From contig PWRV01000141.1 in NCBI GenBank assembly GCA_003563455.1, positions 1 through 6,614 on the forward strand: a DNA stretch of 6,614 nucleotides, given 5' to 3'. Source of the DNA: Thioalkalivibrio sp. Its GTDB lineage: Bacteria > Pseudomonadota > Gammaproteobacteria > Ectothiorhodospirales > Ectothiorhodospiraceae. Position numbers and translations under genes: made by a program. The notes under the pieces are model-generated. The model saw only the letters and a program-made list of their open reading frames with translations, had not been told where the DNA came from and made no database searches. Within the stretch, counting starts at the first letter, position 1. The number at the start of each line of letters is the position of its first letter. Positions 1 to 5,018 of the stretch are shown here, in pieces.

Positions 1-18
1 GGCGCCGATTCGTCCGGC

Positions 19-24
19 AGGTGA
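19..24 (+). promoter_or_regulatory. Ribosome binding site deciding the start of the RpfE-type gene
   Basis: AGGTGA lies 8 bases before ATG 33. It overlaps the alternative GTG start at 21 and so argues for the ATG. Confidence 0.6.
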
Positions 25-32
25 CTGTGTCG

Positions 33-944
33 ATGGAGATTCTGGTGCCCGGACTCTGGCCGCGGCCGGGCGACGGGCCGGATGAGGCAACCCCCGCGCT
101 GCTCGCGAAGATGCTGGGACGCGGCGCGGTGCTACCGAGTGCTGCAGTCGGCTGGGAGGACGTGGCCGCGGCTCGGATGGGCTTCAAGCCCTCGCCGTCG
201 GGTCGACGGCGCTGGCTCGCGGTGCCCGTATCACTGACCGCCGGCATGACCGATGTCGTGGCGCAGGCGGTCGACGATCTTGGTCCGGAAGATACCGCGG
301 CGCTGCGAGAGTCCATCGGTCCGGAGCTGGAGGCGGCGGGCGCCTCGCTCCGGGAGACGTCGCCCGGGTTGTTCGAGCTGGTGCTGGATGCCGACGGCGA
401 CTGGGGGATGCCACCGCCCTCCGCCGCACTGGGCCGGCCGCTCCGCTCGCCCCGCCTGGAGAGTCCGATCGCGCAACGCCTCCAGGTGCTTGGCAATGCG
501 GTGCAGATGGCCTGGTTCAACCACCCGGTCAACGAGGAGCGCGCGGGGCGGGGCCGTGCCCCGGTGCAGGGGCTCTGGTTCTGGTCGCCGGGCATTCCCG
601 ATGGAACGCCGGAAGTGCGGCGCATCGCCGGGGGCGGGGCGACCGCGGCCTGGCTCGCGCAGGCCGCCGGCGTTGCCTGGTCGGCGGACCCGCTGGACCG
701 CCAGGCAGAACTCGCGGTACTGGACGCGTTCCTGCGTGCGGAGGATCCCGGACGGCGCGACCAGTTGCTCACTTCGCTGTCCGGGGACCTGCTGGCTCCG
801 TGCCTGGCGCGATTGCGTGAAGGCGGCACCGAAGAGTTGCGCGTGCACGATCCGGGAACCGCGTTGTTGCGGCTGCGACGGAGTGACTGGAGCCGGTTCT
901 GGCGCCGGCAGAAGACCCTGGCGGCCACCGCACCGGGACCCTGA
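33..944 (+). CDS. RpfE-type (COG4255) phosphoglycerate-mutase-like protein, function unproven
   Basis: A 303-residue protein that I match from memory to the COG4255 family, often annotated 'regulatory protein RpfE type' or 'phosphoglycerate mutase-like'. The best landmarks are a helix followed by HPVNEERAGRGRAPVQGLWFW (H164, N167, E168, then L181-W184), the family's typical HPVNE...LWFW block, and an early RRWLAVPVSL segment where relatives have a WLRADPVHL-like motif. It has no obvious signal peptide or membrane segment, so it is probably cytoplasmic. In-frame starts exist at GTG 21, GTG 27 and ATG 33. I chose ATG 33 because AGGTGA at 19-24, a perfect anti-Shine-Dalgarno match, sits 8 bases upstream of it; from GTG 21 the SD would overlap the start codon. 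In Xanthomonas rpfE lies near recJ, prfB and lysS, which agrees with the neighbours here. No catalytic role can be read from the sequence, and I do not claim mutase activity. Confidence 0.82.
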   Translation: MEILVPGLWPRPGDGPDEATPALLAKMLGRGAVLPSAAVGWEDVAAARMGFKPSPSGRRRWLAVPVSLTAGMTDVVAQAVDDLGPEDTAALRESIGPELEAAGASLRETSPGLFELVLDADGDWGMPPPSAALGRPLRSPRLESPIAQRLQVLGNAVQMAWFNHPVNEERAGRGRAPVQGLWFWSPGIPDGTPEVRRIAGGGATAAWLAQAAGVAWSADPLDRQAELAVLDAFLRAEDPGRRDQLLTSLSGDLLAPCLARLREGGTEELRVHDPGTALLRLRRSDWSRFWRRQKTLAATAPGP

Positions 945-972
945 GAGCAGTGAGCCGCGAGGGAGAATATCT

Positions 973-981
973 TGGTATACT
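973..981 (+). promoter_or_regulatory. Candidate extended -10 promoter for prfB-lysS, with G-rich discriminator
   Basis: TGG followed by TATACT (976-981) forms an extended -10 element with 5 of 6 matches to TATAAT. I see no convincing -35 hexamer at 16-18 bases, which is tolerable for extended -10 promoters. Transcription would start near 988, giving a leader of about 24 bases before ATG 1012. The bases between the -10 and the predicted start are AGGGGG. GC-rich discriminators are known to make sigma-70 promoters of translation genes sensitive to ppGpp/DksA in Gammaproteobacteria; applying that here is inference. Confidence 0.45.
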
Positions 982-1011
982 AGGGGGCTTTTCTGACCGG
1001 ATATCTCGACC

Positions 1012-2107
1012 ATGGAATTGAACGTGTACTACTCCAATATCGCTGACCTGCAAGGCCTTCTGGAAGGCCTTAGGGGGTATCTTTGACTTCGCCGAGCGGG
1101 AAGAGCGGCTCGAGGAGGTCCTGCGCGAACTGGAATCGCCGGACGTGTGGAACGATCCGGAACGGGCGCAGGCGCTCGGCCGCGAGCGTGCACAGCTGGA
1201 GGGGGTAGTCCTCAACATCCGGGAGATCGAGGGACAGCTCGAAGACAGCAAGGATCTCCTCGAACTCGCCGAGGCGGACGAGGATGCCGAGACCGTCTCG
1301 GCGATCGAGTCCGATCTCGCGAGGATCAACCGGCGGGTCGAGGACCTTGAATTCCGGCGCATGTTTTCCGGCGAGATGGATGCAGCGAACGCCTATCTCG
1401 ACGTCCAGGCCGGATCCGGGGGTACCGAGGCGCAGGACTGGGCGAACATGCTGCTGCGCATGTATCTCCGCTGGGGCGAGCGTCGGGGGTTCAAGACCGA
1501 GATCATCGAGCTCTCCGACGGCGATGTCGCGGGCATCAAGAGCGCGACGGTCCGTTTCGAGGGCGAGTACGCCTTCGGCTGGCTGCGCACCGAAACCGGC
1601 GTGCACCGGCTGGTCAGGAAGTCTCCGTTCGACTCCGGGAACCGTCGCCACACCTCCTTCGCTGCCGTCTTCGCTTCGCCCGAGATCGACGACTCGTTCG
1701 AGATCGAGATCAACCCCGCTGACCTGCGTGTGGATACCTACCGAGCCAGCGGAGCCGGGGGGCAGCACGTGAACCGGACGGAGTCGGCGATCCGGATCAC
1801 TCACAACCCTTCGGGGATCGTAGTGGCCTGCCAGAACGACCGTTCCCAGCACAAGAACCGGGACACCGCGATGAAGCAGCTGAAGGCCAAGCTTTACGAG
1901 ATGGAGATGCAGAAGCGCAACGCCGAGAAGCAGGCGGAGGAGGACGCCAAGTCCGACATCGGCTGGGGCAGCCAGATCCGCTCTTATGTTCTGGATCAAT
2001 CCAGGATCAAAGACCTGCGAACAGGTGTTGAAGTCGGCAATACACAAGCTGTGCTGGACGGCGATCTCGATCCGTTCCTCGAGGCCAGCCTCAAGAGCGG
2101 GCTCTGA
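1012..2107 (+). CDS. prfB: Peptide chain release factor 2 (RF2), made by programmed +1 frameshift
   Basis: RF2 recognises UGA and UAA in the ribosomal A site and triggers hydrolysis of peptidyl-tRNA. Translation starts at ATG 1012 and runs 24 codons to CTT 1081-1083. There it meets in-frame TGA (1084-1086) and slips +1 to continue at GAC 1085, ending at TGA 2105-2107. The joined product is 364 residues, one fewer than E. coli RF2. The N-terminus reads MELNVYYSNIADLQ, close to the family's MEINP..NQIADL. The stop-codon-reading motif SPF is at 204-206 and the catalytic GGQ at 249-251, in SGAGGQHVNRTESAIRIT. An in-frame TGA at 994 rules out upstream starts, and no good Shine-Dalgarno precedes ATG 1012. 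The residue at 245, matching position 246 of E. coli, is Ala, the common form, not the Thr of E. coli K-12. The gene is likely co-transcribed with lysS and autoregulated by the frameshift. Confidence 0.97.
1052..1071 (+). repeat. Inverted/direct repeat (hairpin) touching the frameshift Shine-Dalgarno
   Basis: AAGGCCTT at 1052-1059 and again at 1064-1071 are separated by CTGG. As AAGGCCTT is its own reverse complement, the pair can form an 8-bp stem with a 4-base loop in the mRNA. It ends exactly one base before AGGGGG of the frameshift signal. Read as a direct repeat, the 12-base units at 1052-1063 and 1064-1075 share 10 of 12 bases. It codes for QGLLEGL in the leader peptide. Structure and effect are predicted only. 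Confidence 0.6.
1072..1087 (+). promoter_or_regulatory. prfB programmed +1 ribosomal frameshift site
   Basis: The sequence AGG GGG TAT CTT TGA C matches the classical E. coli prfB cassette exactly. AGGGGG (1072-1077) is an internal Shine-Dalgarno element, CTT (1081-1083) is the slippery P-site codon, and TGA with a following C (1084-1087) is a poor termination context. When RF2 is low the ribosome pauses at UGA and peptidyl-tRNA-Leu slips from CUU to UUU, restoring the RF2 frame at GAC. The encoded LRGYL-DF junction is typical of the family. Confidence 0.97.
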
Positions 2108-2112
2108 AGCGG

Positions 2113-3606
2113 ATGGATGCGCAGGAGCCAGACGAAAACCGGCTGATCGCACAGCGGCGCGAGAAGCTCTCGGCGCGGCGTGGCGAGGGGCCCGCTTTTC
2201 CGAACGATTTCCGGCGAGACAGTCTGGCCGCGGATCTGCACGCGCTACACGACGGGACCGAGCCGGCGGCGCTGGAGACGTCCGGCATCGAGGTCGCGGT
2301 TGCCGGCCGGATGCTCGGCAAGCGCGTGATGGGCAAGGCGAGCTTCGCAACCCTGCGTGACATGTCCGGTGACATCCAGTTGTTCGTGCAGCGCGACAGC
2401 CTCCCGGAGGGTGTCTACGCGGCCTTCAAGCAATGGGATCTCGGCGACGTGCTGGGCGGGCGGGGCACGCTGTTCAAGACGCGCACCGGCGAGCTCTCCG
2501 TGAAGGTGACGGAACTGCGGTTGCTGACCAAGAGTCTGCGGCCACTGCCCGAGAAGTTTCATGGTCTCTCCGACCTCGAGACCCGCTATCGGCAGCGCTA
2601 TGCGGATCTGATCACCTCGCTGGAGACGCGGGACCTGTTCCGCCGTCGGACGCGGATCATCGAGTACATCCGCCGGTACTTCACCGACGCCGGCTTCCTC
2701 GAGGTCGAAACACCGATGATGCAGACGATCCCCGGCGGAGCGACGGCGCGCCCCTTCGTGCCCCACCACAACGCGCTGGGAATGGATCTCTACCTGCGCA
2801 TCGCCCCGGAACTCTTCCTCAAGCGGCTGGTGGTCGGCGGCTTCGAAAAGGTCTTCGAGATCAACCGCAACTTCCGCAACGAGGGGCTCTCCACCCGGCA
2901 CAATCCCGAATTCACGATGCTGGAGTTCTACGAGGCCTTCGTGACCCACCACGAGCTCATGGACCGCACCGAGGAGCTCGTCCGGGGGCTGTGCCGGGAG
3001 GTGCTCGGCACGACCGTGATCGAGTACCAGGGGCAACGTCACGACGTCGCGCCGGCGTTTGCGCGGATGACGGTGCGCGAGTCCATTGTCGCGTTCAACC
3101 CGGGTATCGCCGACGCCGATCTCGACGACACCGAGCGGATGCGGGGTCATTGCAGGGACCTCGGAATTCCGGTAAAGCCCGAGTACGGACTGGGCAAACT
3201 GTGGATCGAGGTCTTCGAAAAGACGGTTGAACCGGAGCTGCTCGACCCGACCTTTATTACTGCCTATCCGACCGAGGTCTCGCCGCTCGCCCGCCGCAGC
3301 GACGGGGATCCCTTCGTCACCGACCGTTTCGAATTCTTCGTTGGTGGCCGCGAGATCGCGAACGGGTTCTCCGAGCTGAACGACCCGGAGGACCAGGCCG
3401 AACGATTCCGGGCTCAGGCCCGGGACAAGGAGGCAGGGGATCTCGAGGCGATGCATTACGACGCGGATTACATCCGTGCGCTGGAATACGGGCTGCCCCC
3501 GACGGCGGGTGAGGGCATCGGCATCGACCGCCTGGTGATGCTGCTGACCGATTCCCCGTCGATCCGCGACGTGCTGCTGTTCCCGCACATGCGCCCCGAG
3601 GTCTGA
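2113..3606 (+). CDS. lysS: Lysyl-tRNA synthetase, class II
   Basis: This 497-residue class II LysRS (E. coli LysS is 505) attaches lysine to tRNA-Lys in the cytoplasm, working as a dimer. The N-terminal part, roughly residues 60-145, is the OB-fold anticodon-binding domain (IEVAVAGRMLGKRVMGKASF onward). The catalytic core shows motif 1 around 190-203 (FTDAGFLEVETPMM, with P201), motif 2 at 248-267 (FEINRNFRNEGLSTRHNPEF, with the ATP-contacting Arg at 255), and motif 3 at 466-473 (GEGIGIDR, with R473). The C-terminus ends RDVLLFPHMRPEV, as expected for a complete protein. ATG 2113 lies 5 bases after the prfB stop, with only a weak purine stretch (AAGCGG) upstream, so translational coupling with prfB is likely. 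The prfB-lysS pair is widespread in Gammaproteobacteria. Confidence 0.97.
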   Translation: MDAQEPDENRLIAQRREKLSARRGEGPAFPNDFRRDSLAADLHALHDGTEPAALETSGIEVAVAGRMLGKRVMGKASFATLRDMSGDIQLFVQRDSLPEGVYAAFKQWDLGDVLGGRGTLFKTRTGELSVKVTELRLLTKSLRPLPEKFHGLSDLETRYRQRYADLITSLETRDLFRRRTRIIEYIRRYFTDAGFLEVETPMMQTIPGGATARPFVPHHNALGMDLYLRIAPELFLKRLVVGGFEKVFEINRNFRNEGLSTRHNPEFTMLEFYEAFVTHHELMDRTEELVRGLCREVLGTTVIEYQGQRHDVAPAFARMTVRESIVAFNPGIADADLDDTERMRGHCRDLGIPVKPEYGLGKLWIEVFEKTVEPELLDPTFITAYPTEVSPLARRSDGDPFVTDRFEFFVGGREIANGFSELNDPEDQAERFRAQARDKEAGDLEAMHYDADYIRALEYGLPPTAGEGIGIDRLVMLLTDSPSIRDVLLFPHMRPEV

Positions 3607-3611
3607 CACCC

Positions 3612-3746
3612 GGCTGATCTTCCCCGGCGCCGCAATCGGCGAGAGGGCTCGCCTCCTACAGGGGGCTCGGGCGAACGCGGTAGGAGGCCAGCCTCTGGCC
3701 GATCTTCCCTGGCGCCGGAATCGGAAAGAGGCCGGCCGCCTCTGCA
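3612..3746. repeat. Cluster of three REP-like hairpin elements after lysS
   Basis: Three related palindromic units alternate in orientation. Unit A (3635-3660, minus) reads TGTAGGAGGCGAGCC... on the minus strand and has a 6-bp stem, GGCGAG/CTCGCC at 3638-3643/3648-3653. Unit B (3680-3704, plus) reads GTAGGAGGCCAGCC... with stem GGCCAG/CTGGCC at 3686-3691/3695-3700. Unit C (3720-3746, minus) is a degenerate TGCAGAGGCGGCC... with stem AGAGGC/GCCTCT at 3727-3732/3738-3743. In addition 3612-3646 and 3697-3731 are direct copies matching at 30 of 35 bases, 85 bases apart. The TGTAGGAG-plus-palindrome form resembles REP elements of Pseudomonas and relatives. The cluster may stabilise the lysS mRNA 3' end or stop transcription, but no U-tract follows the stems. 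Confidence 0.75.
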
Positions 3747-3774
3747 GGGGGTGGGGCGATCCATTGCTCCCTCG

Positions 3775-3783
3775 TGATAGATT
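3775..3783 (+). promoter_or_regulatory. Weak candidate promoter for the small Cys4 gene
   Basis: TGA followed by TAGATT (3778-3783) fits an extended -10 with 4 of 6 hexamer matches. It would start transcription near 3790, about 24 bases before ATG 3814. No -35 is evident. It lies just past the REP cluster, where a new transcription unit would be expected to begin. Confidence 0.3.
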
Positions 3784-3813
3784 AGGCACTGGAACCACGA
3801 TTTCAGGTGAAAC

Positions 3814-4023
3814 ATGGGCGGTTGGGGTTGCCCTCACGAAGTGAAGGGCGAGTGCCAGCGGGTGCTCGGGCGACGCTGTGAGCCGGGCATGAAGGGCTGT
3901 GTTCTGGCGGGTCGCTTCGTGTTCAGCGACCCGGCAAGGAACACCGCGCGGGTATTGCGGGAAAAGGACGGCTCCCGCAGCGAGGTGCCTGCCGGCCGCC
4001 GCCGCAATCCCGGCCGCGGCTGA
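3814..4023 (+). CDS. Small four-cysteine protein, function unknown
   Basis: This 69-residue protein starts at ATG 3814, with AGGTGA at 3805-3810 and 3 bases between, a strong ribosome binding site. Its first half looks conserved and structured: GCPHEVKGEC...RCEPGMKGCVLAGRFVFSDP, with cysteines at 6, 14, 22 and 29 and a histidine at 8. The spacing C-x7-C-x7-C-x6-C could bind zinc or another metal, but this is inference. The last 20 or so residues are basic and low in complexity (SEVPAGRRRNPGRG). I recall similar short CPHEV/PGMKGCVL proteins from related Gammaproteobacteria without an assigned function. There is no signal peptide or membrane segment. The HAD hydrolase gene follows after about 43 bases in the same direction, so the two are probably transcribed together. 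Confidence 0.75.
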   Translation: MGGWGCPHEVKGECQRVLGRRCEPGMKGCVLAGRFVFSDPARNTARVLREKDGSRSEVPAGRRRNPGRG

Positions 4024-4066
4024 TCAATCCCGTCCCCGACTCCCTGCCACCCACAACGCGTTGTCC

Positions 4067-4825
4067 GTGACCAGGCGCCATCCGCCATTTCCGTCGATCG
4101 ACGCTACCCGCCTGGTGTGCCTCGATGCCGCGGGCACGCTGTTTCATCTGCGCTGCCCGCTCGGTGATCTGTATGCGGAACGGGCGCGGGCCCATGGGCT
4201 GCCTGTCCGCGAGGGCCTGGCCGATTTGCTGGAGCGGCGTTTCCGTCGGGAATTCGTGGCGATGCCGCGTCCGGCCTACCGGTCCGGGGACCGTGCATTC
4301 AATGATCGTGTCGACCGGGACTGGTGGCGGGTCCTGGTGCAGCGCGTGTTCGCGGGACTTGGTCCGATGGACTTCGAGGCCTTCTTCGATGACGTCTATG
4401 CCCGGTTCGCCGATGCCCCGGTCTGGCAGGTCTACCCGGAGGTGCCGGTGGCCCTGGCAGGGCTGCGGCGCGCAGGCCTGAAGCTCGCGATCGTCTCCAA
4501 TTTCGACGCGCGCCTCACCGCCGTGTGCGATGGGCTCGGTCTGTTGCCGGCTTTTGATGCGGTGCTGACGGCAGCCGAGGCTGGCACGGCCAAGCCGGGC
4601 AGGGGGATATTCCTCGCCGCGGTCCGCCACTTCGGAGTACGGCCCGCGCAGGCGGTCCACGTCGGCGACTCGTGGGCCGAGGATGCGATGGGCGCACGCG
4701 GTGCCGGCCTGGCCGCGGTGCACTTGCAGCGCAACGGCCAGGAGGCACCCCCCGAGCGTCCGCCGGAGGTGCCGGTGATCACCGACCTCGCCGGACTGCC
4801 CGGTCTGCTCATCCGCCAGCGTTGA
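4067..4825 (+). CDS. HAD-superfamily subfamily IA hydrolase, REG-2/HDHD3-like
   Basis: A complete HAD hydrolase of about 252 residues, probably a cytoplasmic phosphatase of unknown substrate. HAD motif I is DAAGTLF with the nucleophile Asp at 20. Motif II is VSNFD with Ser144, motif III has Lys176 (TAKPG), and motif IV is GDSWAED with Asp201 and Asp206. The helical cap lies between motifs I and II (about 30-115). The segment after motif I, HLRCPLGDLYAERARAHG, resembles the REG-2-like family, whose motif I also departs from DxDGT; here the usual acid/base Asp at +2 is Ala22. The start is uncertain. GTG 4067 gives MTRRHPPFPSIDATRLVCLD, but TTG 4061 is also possible and neither has a visible Shine-Dalgarno. 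The frame stays open to GTG 3899, but that extension overlaps the Cys4 gene and looks like its shadow. Confidence 0.88.
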   Translation: MTRRHPPFPSIDATRLVCLDAAGTLFHLRCPLGDLYAERARAHGLPVREGLADLLERRFRREFVAMPRPAYRSGDRAFNDRVDRDWWRVLVQRVFAGLGPMDFEAFFDDVYARFADAPVWQVYPEVPVALAGLRRAGLKLAIVSNFDARLTAVCDGLGLLPAFDAVLTAAEAGTAKPGRGIFLAAVRHFGVRPAQAVHVGDSWAEDAMGARGAGLAAVHLQRNGQEAPPERPPEVPVITDLAGLPGLLIRQR

Positions 4826-4865
4826 GGGAGGCAAAGGGACCCCTCGAAGCGGAGGAGTAAAGCAC

Positions 4866-4997
4866 GCTCCCTCCCCTGCGAGCGGGAGAGAGGAGTGTGC
4901 TCCCTCCCCAGCGAGCGAAAGAGAGGAGTGTGCTCCCTCCCGTGCGAGCGAAAGAGAGGAGTGTGCTCCCTCCCCCGCTTGCGGGGGAGGGATGGGG
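4866..4997. repeat. 33-bp tandem repeat (three units plus a divergent fourth)
   Basis: Units start at 4866, 4899, 4932 and 4965, an exact 33-base period, each beginning GCTCCCTCC. Units 1 and 2 match at 30 of 33 bases and units 2 and 3 at 31 of 33. The fourth keeps the first part but then becomes a long palindrome. Each of the first three can form a weak CTCCCTC/GAGAGGAG stem with a bulge. The units resemble degenerate copies of the CCCTC-GAGGG palindromic repeat scattered through many high-GC Proteobacteria. The array lies between the convergent HAD and EF-G-like genes. There are no spacers, so it is not a CRISPR. Confidence 0.85.
4967..4992. terminator. Strong hairpin between convergent genes, possible bidirectional transcription barrier
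   Basis: Arms at 4967-4978 and 4981-4992 are perfectly complementary over 12 bp (TCCCTCCCCCGC and its complement) around TT. The position, 142 bases after the HAD stop and 27 bases beyond the EF-G-like stop, suits a shared terminator. No T-tract follows on either strand, so intrinsic termination is uncertain and it may be only the best-preserved unit of the repeat array. Confidence 0.35.
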
Positions 4998-5018
4998 AGG
5001 GGGTGCGGTCGAGACGGT

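Noticed and set aside
253..996. 247-codon plus-strand frame overlapping the RpfE-type gene
   Set aside because: Its composition is Arg/Ser/Pro-rich, typical of an out-of-frame reading; the overlapping frame carries the family motifs.
1084..1086. Nonsense mutation making prfB a pseudogene
   Set aside because: The stop sits in an exact RF2 frameshift cassette and the +1 frame continues with a complete RF2.
1070..2350. Long minus-strand open frame (426 codons) opposite prfB
   Set aside because: It is an antisense shadow of prfB in high-GC DNA; the plus strand encodes a certain RF2 and the minus-strand translation shows no recognisable domain.
2245..3837. Long minus-strand open frame (530 codons) opposite lysS
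   Set aside because: It is antisense to a clear LysRS, runs through the REP cluster, and resembles no family I know.
3899..4066. N-terminal extension of the HAD gene from GTG 3899
   Set aside because: It overlaps the Cys4 gene in another frame, is low in complexity, and precedes the HAD fold; starts at 4061 or 4067 fit better.
4866..4997. CRISPR array
   Set aside because: The 33-bp units are contiguous with no unique spacers, and no cas genes are in the window.
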